Assembly: GCA_035530195.1 (NCBI GenBank)
Contig: DATKVG010000220.1
Location: forward strand, 1-31,005
DNA: 31,005 bases
Source: JAPLKX01 sp035530195
GTDB lineage: Bacteria > Hydrogenedentota > Hydrogenedentia > Hydrogenedentales > SLHB01
Reading direction: 5' to 3'
Shown here one piece after another: positions 8,259 through 16,546 of the stretch. Position 1 is the stretch's first letter. The number at the start of each line of letters is the position of its first letter. Position numbers and translations under genes: made by a program. The notes beneath the pieces were generated by a model. It did no database searches. It had not been told where the DNA came from and saw only the letters and a list, made by a program, of their open reading frames with translations.

Positions 8259-8387
8259 ATTGTGGTGCGGGCGTCTCGCCTGCACGTATAAGTCATCCGC
8301 TGCGATCTTGGACAGCAGCTTATTGGGAGCGGTCATAATAAGGAAGCAAAAAGGTGCCACGTGCAGGCGAGACGCCCGTACCACAAT
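8259..8387. repeat. 129-bp element with 29-bp inverted arms
   Basis: The arms 8259-8287 and 8359-8387 are reverse complements at 28 of 29 positions and flank a 71-base core. Each arm also contains its own small hairpin (GCGGGCG-TCT-CGCCTGC and its partner). It sits between the two sulfatase genes, starting six bases after one stop and ending 28 bases before the next start. It looks like a MITE or REP-type element. The transcript could fold into a long stem that separates expression of the two genes. No clear target-site duplication is visible. Confidence 0.75.
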
Positions 8388-8415
8388 TGTAGAATTCGCT
8401 GCAGGGAGAGAGTAA

Positions 8416-10029
8416 ATGGCAATGAACCGTAGGACCTTCTTAGGTAGTGTAGCGGGCGGCGTAGCGGCGGCGGCGCTGGGCGGGGGGACTGTAGGCGCTG
8501 AAGTGCGGCGGCCGAACATCCTCGTGATCCTGGCCGACGACATGGGGTTCAGCGACCTCGGCTGCTACGGCTCCGAGATTCAGACGCCAAACATCGATCG
8601 GCTCGCGGGCGAGGGCGTGCGGTTTACGCAGGCGTACAATGCGGCGCGGTGCTGTCCGTCGCGCGCGGCCTTGCTGACGGGCCTGTACCCGCACCAAGCC
8701 GGGATGGGTGCAATGGTGAGCACGGCCAAGAAGTCGGCGCAGCCGGGGCCGTACCAGGGCTACCTCAACCGGGATTGCGTGACAATCGCCGAGGCGCTCA
8801 AGCCCGCCGGATACAAGACCTACATGTCGGGCAAATGGCACGTCGGCGAGAAACCGGAGCATTGGCCGTGCCGGCGTGGATTCCATAAGTACTTCGGCAT
8901 TGTCAGCGGGGGGAGCAGCTATTACGAGTTGCTGGAGGCCGACAGAAACCGCCAGATGGCGCTCGATGACGAGAGGTATTTCCCGCCCGCCGAAGGCTTC
9001 TACATGACGGACGCCTTCGCGGACCACGCCGTGAAATGCATCGAGGAACATGATGCGGCGCAGCCGTTTTTCCACTACCTCGCGTTTACGGCGCCGCACT
9101 GGCCGCTCCACGCGCTTCCCGAAGACATCGCCAAGTATCGGGGCAAGTATCGCATCGGCTGGGACGAGTTGCGCAGGCGCCGCTACCAGAAACTACTCGA
9201 GCTGGGCATCATCGATCCGAAATGGGCGTTGTCGCCGCGTGACCCCGAGGTGCCCGCGTGGGAAAACGCTTCGACGTATCGCAACGTGGGCGATCACGAC
9301 GAGTGGGACCTGCGGATGGCCGTGTACGCGGCCATGATCGACCGGATGGACCAGGGCATCGGCCGCGTGCTCGATACGTTGCGCAAGAAGGGCCTCGAGG
9401 ACGACACGTTGATCCTGTTCATGTCGGACAACGGCGGGTGCCATGAAAATGTGGACGGGCGCAGGCTGCACAAGGAAGGGACGCGGGCCGGCGAGCGCGG
9501 GTCGTTCCGGGCGTACGAGCGGCCATGGGCGAACGCAAGCAACACACCGTTCCGCCTGTTCAAGCACTGGATTCACGAGGGCGGGATCGCGACCCCGCTG
9601 ATCGCGCGGTGGCCGTCGCGGATCGGCCAGGGGGGTGGGCTGACGCACCAGGTCGCGCACGTCACCGACCTGATGGCGACCTGCCTCGATGTCGCCGGCG
9701 CCGAATATCCGAGCGAGTACGCGGGGCGCCCGATAACGCCGATGGTCGGGAAGAGCCTCGTGCCGGTGTTCGAAGGCCAAACGCGCGAGCCGCATCCGCG
9801 CCTATACTGGGAGCATTTCGCCAACCGGGGCGTGCGCGAGGGCAACCTCAAACTGGTCGCGACAAAAGACGGCGACTGGGAACTGTACGACCTCGAGGCG
9901 GACCGGACCGAACTCAACAATCTCGTCGACAAAAACAGGCCAAAAGCCGTCGAGTTGTACGACGCGTGGGAGCGATGGGCGAAAGATTGCGGCGCGAAAA
10001 TACCGCCGGGAGGTAAACTGAATGCATAG
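8416..10029 (+). CDS. Tat-exported arylsulfatase
   Basis: The 537-residue enzyme belongs to the formylglycine-dependent sulfatases. ATG 8416 follows GGGAGAG. MNRRTFLG plus an Ala/Gly-rich hydrophobic stretch is a twin-arginine signal. The active-site motif is CCPSR (residues 79-83), in which Cys79 would be converted to formylglycine; the second signature is GKWHVG. ADDMGFSDLG and MSDNGG supply calcium ligands. Long insertions between about residues 220 and 340 and the VDGRRLHKEGTRAGERGS segment resemble the arylsulfatase branch common in marine Planctomycetes. The last eight bases overlap the start of the PhoD-like gene, so the two are translationally coupled. The substrate is unknown. Confidence 0.93.
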   Translation: MAMNRRTFLGSVAGGVAAAALGGGTVGAEVRRPNILVILADDMGFSDLGCYGSEIQTPNIDRLAGEGVRFTQAYNAARCCPSRAALLTGLYPHQAGMGAMVSTAKKSAQPGPYQGYLNRDCVTIAEALKPAGYKTYMSGKWHVGEKPEHWPCRRGFHKYFGIVSGGSSYYELLEADRNRQMALDDERYFPPAEGFYMTDAFADHAVKCIEEHDAAQPFFHYLAFTAPHWPLHALPEDIAKYRGKYRIGWDELRRRRYQKLLELGIIDPKWALSPRDPEVPAWENASTYRNVGDHDEWDLRMAVYAAMIDRMDQGIGRVLDTLRKKGLEDDTLILFMSDNGGCHENVDGRRLHKEGTRAGERGSFRAYERPWANASNTPFRLFKHWIHEGGIATPLIARWPSRIGQGGGLTHQVAHVTDLMATCLDVAGAEYPSEYAGRPITPMVGKSLVPVFEGQTREPHPRLYWEHFANRGVREGNLKLVATKDGDWELYDLEADRTELNNLVDKNRPKAVELYDAWERWAKDCGAKIPPGGKLNA

Positions 10030-11521
10030 CGCCGCCGCCGGCCAGAGACACTCGTCGTTTATGTCCCTTATGTCGCTTATGTCCCTTTTGCTTTTCGTGG
10101 CGTTTTGTGCGGCGGCGGAGGGCCCGTTCTTTGCCACGGGCGTGAAAGTGGGCGAGGTAACCGACACTGAAGCGATCCTGTGGGTGCGGCTGACGCGAGC
10201 GCCCGAGCGCGTGGGCGTCGAGGGCGGGTTGCCGGAGGTCCTGTATCGCGTCCCGCTGACAGGTAAGCTGGGAGAGAACGCAAAAGGGCGGCCGGACCGG
10301 ATTCCGGTGGTGACATATCCGGCGGGCGGGTCGGTGCACACGCTCGAGGGCGCCGCGCCCGGCGCGACCGGCGATGTCCGCCTCGCTTACAAGCCCGAGG
10401 CGAGCGCCGACTGGACAACGCTCGAGTGGGCGCCGGTGGACGCGGCGCGGGATTACACGCGGCAGATCCAATTGGCCGATCTCAAGCCTGCGACGCTGTA
10501 CGAGTACCGGTTTCAATCGCGCGGGCCGGGCATGGCCGAACCCGCCGACTTGATAACCGGCAGTTTCAAGACGGCACCTGCCCCCGATGACCCCGCCAAA
10601 GTCGCGTTTGTTGTTACGACCTGCTACGAATACATGGACATGGATTCGCCGGGCAAGGGGTTCAAGATTTATCCCGTAATGCAGAATCTGGCCCCCGACT
10701 TCTTCGTTAATAACGGCGACATCGTGTATTACGACAAGCTGGCGAAAACGCAGGCGCTGGCGCGATGGCACTGGCAGCGCATTTACAGCCTGCCGAACGC
10801 GGTCGAGTTCCACCGGTTCGTACCGTCGTACTTCATGAAAGACGACCACGACACCTGGATGAACGACTGCTGGCCGGTGATGCAAACCCGCTACATGGGC
10901 GAATTCACATTCAAGCAGGGCCAGGCCATTTTCCTCGAACAAGTGCCGATTAAGCCGCCAACGTACAGAACCTTCCGGTGGGGCAAAGACCTGCAAGTCT
11001 GGCTCGTCGAAGGCCGCGACTACCGCAGCCCCAACACCATGCCGGACGGGCCGAAAAAAACCATCTGGGGCCCCGAACAGAAGGCGTGGTTCAAACGTAC
11101 CGTCGACGAATCCGACGCGGCGTTCCGCGTCCTGATCAGCCCGACGCCGTTGGTCGGCCCCGACCGGCCAAACAAGAACGACAACCACGCGAACAAGGGG
11201 TTTAAACACGAAGGCGACGAGTTAAGGCAGTTTCTGGCAAGCCGGAAGAACATGGTCGTAATGAACGGCGACCGCCATTGGCAGTATTTCTCGATCGACG
11301 ACGAGACGGGCCTGCACGAATATTCGTGCGGCGCCGCAAGCGACGAACACGCCGGCGGCTGGAAAAAAGACGAGTTCCTGCCCGAGCACCAGTACATGCA
11401 GGTCGTCGGCGGTTTCTTGCTCGTTCGGGTGGAACGGCAGAACGGCGAGCCCGTGATGATACTTCAGCACCGCGACGTCGACGGCGAAATCCTAAACGAA
11501 GACGTGTTCCGGGGAAAATAG
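10022..11521 (+). CDS. Secreted PhoD-like metallophosphoesterase
   Basis: The 499-residue protein matches the PhoD/alkaline phosphatase D family: an Ig-like N-terminal domain (FATGVKVGEVTDTEAILW, residues about 38-190) followed by a metallophosphatase core with NNGDIVYYD, KDDHDTW and NGDRHWQYF metal ligands. Family members release phosphate from mono- or diesters outside the cytoplasm. ATG 10022 overlaps the upstream sulfatase stop by eight bases and has GGGAGG inside that gene. The signal peptide is odd: residues 14-22 are MSLMSLMSL, produced by a 9-bp tandem repeat of a type found elsewhere in the window as non-coding DNA. Coupling to a sulfatase suggests joint action on a substrate carrying sulfate and phosphate, or simply nutrient scavenging. 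Confidence 0.88.
   Translation: MHSAAAGQRHSSFMSLMSLMSLLLFVAFCAAAEGPFFATGVKVGEVTDTEAILWVRLTRAPERVGVEGGLPEVLYRVPLTGKLGENAKGRPDRIPVVTYPAGGSVHTLEGAAPGATGDVRLAYKPEASADWTTLEWAPVDAARDYTRQIQLADLKPATLYEYRFQSRGPGMAEPADLITGSFKTAPAPDDPAKVAFVVTTCYEYMDMDSPGKGFKIYPVMQNLAPDFFVNNGDIVYYDKLAKTQALARWHWQRIYSLPNAVEFHRFVPSYFMKDDHDTWMNDCWPVMQTRYMGEFTFKQGQAIFLEQVPIKPPTYRTFRWGKDLQVWLVEGRDYRSPNTMPDGPKKTIWGPEQKAWFKRTVDESDAAFRVLISPTPLVGPDRPNKNDNHANKGFKHEGDELRQFLASRKNMVVMNGDRHWQYFSIDDETGLHEYSCGAASDEHAGGWKKDEFLPEHQYMQVVGGFLLVRVERQNGEPVMILQHRDVDGEILNEDVFRGK
10061..10087 (+). repeat. 9-bp GTCCC-type tandem repeat inside a signal peptide, copy B
   Basis: Three units (ATGTCCCTT, ATGTCGCTT, ATGTCCCTT) lie in frame and encode MSLMSLMSL in the signal peptide of the PhoD-like protein. 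Change in copy number would alter hydrophobic length by three residues without a frameshift. Confidence 0.75.
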
Positions 11522-11554
11522 GTCGCGCAAACTTGAGTGAAAAAAAAGGACTGA

Positions 11555-11622
11555 GCGAAAAACGGGGACTGGCTCGCTTTTTCCGGCAGTTCGGAAAAAG
11601 CGTGCCTGTCCCCGCTTTTCGC
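11555..11622. repeat. Long imperfect hairpin element
   Basis: Two 31-base arms (11555-11585 and 11592-11622) are reverse complements with three mismatches around the 6-base loop GCAGTT. The element fills most of the 133-base gap between the PhoD-like and PHP genes. No T-run follows, so it resembles a REP/BIME-type repeat or RNA stabiliser more than a terminator. Confidence 0.75.
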
Positions 11623-11654
11623 GGCTCAAACAAGAGTATTTAGGAGGGTTCAAG

Positions 11655-12680
11655 ATGAATTTCAGGTTGATCGCCGTAGTCCTTGTAGCTTTGCTGTCCG
11701 TGTTTGCCTCGCTGGCTCTGGCGCAAACGGACGCGGCAGCAAAGTTTCCCCGCGTCGGCCCGTATGAAGTCCTCAAGTGCGACTTCCACAACCACACCAA
11801 AAATTCCGACGGCGACCTGACCTCGGTCGAGCGCGTCGACGAGGCCGTGAAAAACGGCTACGACGCCATCGCTATCACCGACCACGGCAGCTTCAAGTCC
11901 TACGAGGAAGCGTTGCCGTGCGCCAACGAACGCGGGCTCATCCTGATCCGCGGGATGGAGACGGGCCTCGAAGAGCGTGAGCATCTGGTAGCACTGAATC
12001 TCGACCCGTCCTACAAACCGCAGAACCCGCACAAATGGGCACTGACGGACGGCCAGCCCAAGGTGTTCTACCAACAGCAGTGGCCGAAATTAGCGAAGGA
12101 CGCCGGCGCGTTCATCATCTACGCCCACCCCCACATGGGGCTCAGCGAGCCCGTCCTGTGGGGCATCAAGGAAGGGCTCGTGAAAGGCATCGAGGCGAAA
12201 AACGGAGTCGTGGGTAAAGGCTGGAACACCGTCAACAGCCACGGCACCTGGTTTTATCCGCAGGCGCTCGATTGGGCCATCGAACATAACCTCACCCTGT
12301 TCGCCAACTCCGACATACACGAGACACGCAACGCCAAAAACTCACCCGCCACGCTCGTCCTCGCCGAAAAACGCTCGCCGGAAGGCGTCATGGACGCCCT
12401 CCGCGCCGGCCGGACCATCGCCTGGTTCAACGGCATGCTGTGGGGCAAAAAAGATGTCGTGGAATCTCTGATAAAGGCTGCGGTGTCCGTCACCGCTAAA
12501 GAGGGCAAGCTTACCATCGAGAATAAAAGTCCGGCCGCGCTGACTGCCGCAGTGGGCGAGAAGACCGTCGAGATCAAGCCGTCTGAAACCGGCAAACTCG
12601 AAACGGCATCAGCCAGCGTGCCAATACGCTGGACAAATGTCTGGATAACTTCAAAAGAAAACCTCGAGACACAGCACTAA
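11655..12680 (+). CDS. Secreted PHP-domain phosphoesterase
   Basis: The 341-residue product begins with a Sec-type signal peptide (hydrophobic residues 5-22 ending at ALAQ) after a strong GGAGGG site. The PHP metal-binding motifs are present: DFHNHT (43-48), AITDHG (73-78), YAHPHMG and NSDIHE. PHP enzymes hydrolyse phosphate esters with a trinuclear metal centre; exported stand-alone members are common in this type of bacterium but their substrates are not known. About 70 C-terminal residues after the core form a small beta-rich extension. It follows the PhoD-like gene on the same strand behind a long hairpin and may share its phosphate-release role. Confidence 0.85.
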   Translation: MNFRLIAVVLVALLSVFASLALAQTDAAAKFPRVGPYEVLKCDFHNHTKNSDGDLTSVERVDEAVKNGYDAIAITDHGSFKSYEEALPCANERGLILIRGMETGLEEREHLVALNLDPSYKPQNPHKWALTDGQPKVFYQQQWPKLAKDAGAFIIYAHPHMGLSEPVLWGIKEGLVKGIEAKNGVVGKGWNTVNSHGTWFYPQALDWAIEHNLTLFANSDIHETRNAKNSPATLVLAEKRSPEGVMDALRAGRTIAWFNGMLWGKKDVVESLIKAAVSVTAKEGKLTIENKSPAALTAAVGEKTVEIKPSETGKLETASASVPIRWTNVWITSKENLETQH

Positions 12681-12692
12681 ACACGGTACAAG

Positions 12693-12713
12693 GCCGACTT
12701 CGCCGAAGTCGGG
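12693..12713. repeat. CCGACTTC hairpin, copy 1
   Basis: A perfect 8-bp stem, CCGACTTC-GCC-GAAGTCGG (12694-12712), lies after the PHP gene. Relatives occur near 30728 and at 30861-30887. No T-run follows, so a terminator role is doubtful. Confidence 0.65.
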
Positions 12714-12764
12714 CCAAGTAACGGGCGGCGCGGCGGTTTTGAACGAAGCATGGTGAGGGAGACT

Positions 12765-13967
12765 ATGAAGGCTCATATTCTCACTGTACTCTCAGTAACC
12801 TTCCTGCTAGCTGCTACGCCCGCCTCAGCTTCGCTCGCCCTGCCGCCCGACCCACCCGCCGGTTGGGAGACGAGCCAAACCCCCGGGTTTGACCCGAGCG
12901 TTGAGTCGGTGCTGGTGGACGCGGCCCGCAACCGCGTTCTCGGTTTTACGGCGGAATCGGCGCGGCCGGTATGGGAGAAGTGGGGGCCGGGCGCAACGGA
13001 CGTCCTGTTCCGGCTGCTCGAGACGCCGGTATGGAACGGGTTTGATCACTCGATAGTCAGCCTGCTTTTTGCAGGCCCGTTTCCCGAGACCCGCGCGCGG
13101 ATCGAGAAGGAACTCTATCAAATCGCGGAAGGCCCCGACCTGTCCCGGGAAGCTATGAACTGCCTTAACGTGCTGCTCCTGCGTTTTCCCCGCACGCCTG
13201 ATTCGCTGCCCGTTTTGATGAGGCTGTCAAAATCGCCGCATCCGGACGTCGTTGAAAGGGCCATCTTCCACTTTTCGCTCATCCGGACGGAGGAATCGCT
13301 GGCGGCGGCACGCGACGCGTTGGAACGGCTGCCTGAGGAGCGGCGCACAAGGGCCCTCGTGCAAATCGACCACGGTTACGCACAGATCCGCGCACACGAA
13401 CCCATGGCGCAGGCGCCGTCGAGTCAACTGGCCAGGCCCATGCCAAAAGGCGGGTTTAAAAAACCCGCACGGAAAGCGCTTAGGGACCTGCAGGCCCGCT
13501 TCTTAAAGAGCAGCAAACAGAACGGCGACCCTGCAATGGATGCGCTGGTGAAACTGGCTCAGCAGTCTCGCGGAAAACAAATTGTCCAATTCTTGGCTGA
13601 TACGGCCTCAAACCCCGAACTTCACGCTGAGATGCGGCAGAAAGCCCTGTTCGCCCTAGGCCGCGTCGGTACCAAAGAAAGTGTAGCCGCCTGGAAATCA
13701 TTGCGCGACGCCGCACGCGCCCAACCCGGCGCACCACAACCCCGTCCCGCCTACACCCACGCCCAACGCATGTACGAGGCCGCCATCTTCGCCCTCTGCA
13801 TCATCCCCGGCACAGTCAATCCCTACCACCAATTGTCCAATCCCGGCGCTTGGGTAAGTACCGACTACACCCGCGGCGCCGTGTTATTGGGCGATGTCGA
13901 CGTACAACTCCTGCGATATGGACACGAATGGCTGCCAGTGGAGAAAGAATACCTCCCCGTGCCGTGA
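12765..13967 (+). CDS. Secreted helical-repeat protein of unknown function
   Basis: The 400-residue protein starts at ATG 12765, directly after GAGGGAG and followed by a clear Sec signal peptide (MKAHILTVLS to ASA). The ATG 15 bases upstream lacks a site. The body is helix-rich with HEAT-like spacing (for example HPDVVERAIFHFSLIRTEES and AEMRQKALFALGRVGTKES), suggesting a solenoid scaffold rather than an enzyme. A Lys/Arg-rich linker (KGGFKKPARKALRD) splits two helical halves near residue 230. I cannot assign a family with confidence. It ends 19 bases from the convergent sulfatase stop. Confidence 0.75.
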   Translation: MKAHILTVLSVTFLLAATPASASLALPPDPPAGWETSQTPGFDPSVESVLVDAARNRVLGFTAESARPVWEKWGPGATDVLFRLLETPVWNGFDHSIVSLLFAGPFPETRARIEKELYQIAEGPDLSREAMNCLNVLLLRFPRTPDSLPVLMRLSKSPHPDVVERAIFHFSLIRTEESLAAARDALERLPEERRTRALVQIDHGYAQIRAHEPMAQAPSSQLARPMPKGGFKKPARKALRDLQARFLKSSKQNGDPAMDALVKLAQQSRGKQIVQFLADTASNPELHAEMRQKALFALGRVGTKESVAAWKSLRDAARAQPGAPQPRPAYTHAQRMYEAAIFALCIIPGTVNPYHQLSNPGAWVSTDYTRGAVLLGDVDVQLLRYGHEWLPVEKEYLPVP

Positions 13968-13986
13968 CCGGAACGTTGATCGACTG

Positions 13987-15519
13987 TTAGGCCTTTGGGT
14001 GGCATGAGCAGCCGGGGTAGTTGGGGGAGTAGAGGGTGCTTTTGGGGCGGAGGGCGAGGTCGCCGTTTTTGACGAACGGTTCGCCGCGCTCTTCGAGGTG
14101 CTCGACGAGCCGGGCGCGCCATTTACGCAATTCGTCCGAGTATCGGGCGTCGCCGGCGAGGTCGTTCAACTCGTGCGGGTCGTTTTCGAGGTTGAACAAC
14201 TGCATCTCACCGTCTCGGGCGTGGAAGATGAACTTGAACTTGCCGTCGGTGAGCGCGTTCCAGTGGTTTTCGGGGGCGTAACAGATGTCGTGTTCGAGGT
14301 CGATCCACGGCCGCCAGTCGGCCTGCGGGTTTTGCGCAAGCGCCAGCATGCTTTGCCCGTCGAGCGTTTCGCGGCCCGGCGCACCGGCTGCTTCCATAAA
14401 CGTCGGCAGGACGTCGCGCAACTCGACGGGCCGCGCGCATACCTGGCCGCGCGTGCCCTGCAACTCTTTCGGGCCGCGCAGCAGCATCGGGATTCGGGCC
14501 GACGGCTCGTAGGCGTAGGATTTCCGCCAGAGGTTGTGGTCGCCGGTCATATCGCCGTGGTCGGCGGTGAAGACGATCAGCGTGTCGTCGAGCCACTTGC
14601 GTTTGTCGAGCGCTTCGAGGATACGGCCAATCTGGTCGTCTACAAACGAAATTGACCCGTAGTAGCCCTGGCGCGACCGGCGGACTTGTTCGGCCCCAAG
14701 CGCGCCATGCCAGATGCTGGCCTCTTTGCTGTTGCGCGGGATGTACCGGTCGGCCCATTTGCCGATGGCGGCCGCGGGCAGGTCTGCGCCTTCATACATT
14801 TTCCAGAACCGTTTCGGCGGGTCGTAGGGGCTGTGCGGGCGTGCGAACGACACCTTGAGGAAAAACGGCTCGGTGCGGTCGTATTGGCTGATGAAGGTCG
14901 TGGCGCAATCGGCCATCCACGTTGTCGGGTGAAGCCGCTCGGGCAGCGCGTAAGGCGCGGCCGTATAGTCGTTCCAGCCGATGCCGGTCGCGTCGGGATC
15001 GAGCAGCGGCGCCTCGTGGTAGAACCAGCACCGGTAATCGCTGCGGAACCCCGGCAATTCGGCCCGGCCCGACTCGTCCAAAAGCACGTTGTGAAACCCG
15101 TGCAGATTCCGTTGCGGGTGCCAATGCATCTTGCCGATGCCGAACGTGTAATACCCGGCGTCGCGCAACGCCTGCGGTTTTTCGATCGGATATTTCTCGG
15201 CAACCCGGCCATAACCGAGCATCCCGTTACGCCACGGGCCCAGCCCCGACAGCAACGCCGACCGCGCCGGCGTACACGTCGGCGTGCACGAGTACGCACG
15301 GCTGAACCGGACCCCGGCCCGGGCGATCTCGTCGAGGTTAGGCGTCCTGATGGCCCGATTACCGTCGGCCCCAAGGCAGTCGCCGCGGAACTGGTCGGCC
15401 ATCAGGAAAAGGATGTGCGGCCGCGTCGGTTTTGCCGCCGTCGCGGTTTGTCGGATGCCGGTGGCGGCGCACGCCGCCCCCGCTGTTACGCCCAGAAAAC
15501 TCCGCCGCGTCATTTGCAT
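13987..15519 (-). CDS. Tat-exported sulfatase
   Basis: The 510-residue sulfatase starts at ATG 15519 behind GGAGGG. The twin-arginine motif TRRSFLG and a hydrophobic Ala-rich stretch predict export. The active-site motif is CTPAR with Cys82 as formylglycine precursor; MADQFRGD supplies metal ligands and FGIGKMHWHP is the second signature in the GKMH form typical of iduronate/choline-sulfatase-like members. FTADHGDMTGDHNLW is the other metal site. The Cys- and Pro-containing C-terminus (PNYPGCSCHPKA) is unusual for the family. It is divergently transcribed from the esterase gene at 15662, so the two may share regulation. Confidence 0.92.
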   Translation of the reverse strand: MQMTRRSFLGVTAGAACAATGIRQTATAAKPTRPHILFLMADQFRGDCLGADGNRAIRTPNLDEIARAGVRFSRAYSCTPTCTPARSALLSGLGPWRNGMLGYGRVAEKYPIEKPQALRDAGYYTFGIGKMHWHPQRNLHGFHNVLLDESGRAELPGFRSDYRCWFYHEAPLLDPDATGIGWNDYTAAPYALPERLHPTTWMADCATTFISQYDRTEPFFLKVSFARPHSPYDPPKRFWKMYEGADLPAAAIGKWADRYIPRNSKEASIWHGALGAEQVRRSRQGYYGSISFVDDQIGRILEALDKRKWLDDTLIVFTADHGDMTGDHNLWRKSYAYEPSARIPMLLRGPKELQGTRGQVCARPVELRDVLPTFMEAAGAPGRETLDGQSMLALAQNPQADWRPWIDLEHDICYAPENHWNALTDGKFKFIFHARDGEMQLFNLENDPHELNDLAGDARYSDELRKWRARLVEHLEERGEPFVKNGDLALRPKSTLYSPNYPGCSCHPKA

Positions 15520-15609
15520 CTTGAAAACCCTCCGCCTGGTTGTTTGGCATTTTGACTGTTGGGCGCAAATCTGTCAAAAAAAACTGACTGCGGCAAGCAT
15601 TCGCTTATG

Positions 15610-15637
15610 TTGCCGTTGAGATTGGGAAGCCGTATAA
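15610..15637 (+). promoter_or_regulatory. Candidate sigma-70 promoter for the esterase gene
   Basis: TTGCCG (15610-15615) and TATAAC (about 15633-15638) are separated by 17 bases, matching -35 at 4 of 6 and -10 at 5 of 6 positions, about 25 bases upstream of the start codon. This is weak evidence on its own. Confidence 0.35.
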
Positions 15638-15661
15638 CAGTGACGGATGGAGGATTCCACA

Positions 15662-16540
15662 ATGAAGAAGACACTTTTCGCGGCATGGAGTTTCTTGTTT
15701 GTGGCATTGATGCTGTTTGGCGGCGCGGCCGAAGCGGCTGAGATCGAGCCGGGTACTCGCATCCCCCTGTGGGATGGGGAGCCGCCGTCGTCGGCCGCGG
15801 GCGATACCTTTGCTCCAACGCTCGAGTTGCGCCTCCTGCCCGGTGCCGAACCGCACGGGGCGGTGCTGGTCATACCGGGCGGCGGTTACGGCGGGCGGGC
15901 GGAACATGAGCGGACCCCGATTGCGCAATTCTTCAACAGCGTGGGTTTTCATGCGTTCATCCTGGACTACCGGGTCGCGCCGAACCGGCATCCCGCGCCG
16001 CTGCTCGATGCGTGCCGCGCGGTCAGAATCATCCGGAGCCACGCGGACGAGTGGGGCGTCAAACCGGACAAGATCGCGGCGCTCGGTTTTTCCGCGGGCG
16101 GCCATCTTACCGGCAGCCTGGGCCTTTTCTACGACGCCGACTATCTCCGAGGCATCGACCCGCAGGAAGACGTCAGCGCCCGGCCCGACGCAATTGTATT
16201 GTGCTACCCGGTGATATCTTCTGCGGAGTTCGGCCACGCGGGGTCGTTCAAAAACCTGCTCGGACCGGATGCAACCGACGAGGCGAGGAAGGCGATGTCC
16301 CTCGAGTTGCACGCGCGAAACGACGGCCCGCCGGCGTTCCTGTGGAGCACGTCGGATGACGACGGGGTGCCGGTGCGGAACAGCCTCGAGTTTGCGAAGG
16401 CCCTGCGCGAGAAAGGCGTGCCGTTCGAATTGCACGTGTATCCTCACGGCCGCCACGGGCTCGGCCTCGCCACAAACGACCCCCATATCGCCACGTGGAC
16501 AACTCTCTGCGCCGAATGGTTGAAAGGGATGGGCTGGTAG
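15662..16540 (+). CDS. Secreted alpha/beta-hydrolase esterase
   Basis: The 292-residue product has a Sec signal peptide (MKKTLFAAWS to AEAA) and starts at ATG 15662 behind GGAGG. The fold is the BD-FAE/acetyl-xylan-esterase type: oxyanion segment VIPGGGYGG (70-78), nucleophile elbow GFSAGG with Ser144, an acid near STSDDDGVPV, and the catalytic His in HGRHGLGL. Members remove acetyl or feruloyl groups from plant or algal polysaccharides. Placement next to a sulfatase fits deacylation of a decorated glycan. The ATG 15 bases upstream lies before the Shine-Dalgarno sequence and was rejected. The gene ends six bases from the convergent EAL gene. Confidence 0.88.
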   Translation: MKKTLFAAWSFLFVALMLFGGAAEAAEIEPGTRIPLWDGEPPSSAAGDTFAPTLELRLLPGAEPHGAVLVIPGGGYGGRAEHERTPIAQFFNSVGFHAFILDYRVAPNRHPAPLLDACRAVRIIRSHADEWGVKPDKIAALGFSAGGHLTGSLGLFYDADYLRGIDPQEDVSARPDAIVLCYPVISSAEFGHAGSFKNLLGPDATDEARKAMSLELHARNDGPPAFLWSTSDDDGVPVRNSLEFAKALREKGVPFELHVYPHGRHGLGLATNDPHIATWTTLCAEWLKGMGW

Positions 16541-16546
16541 GCTGGA

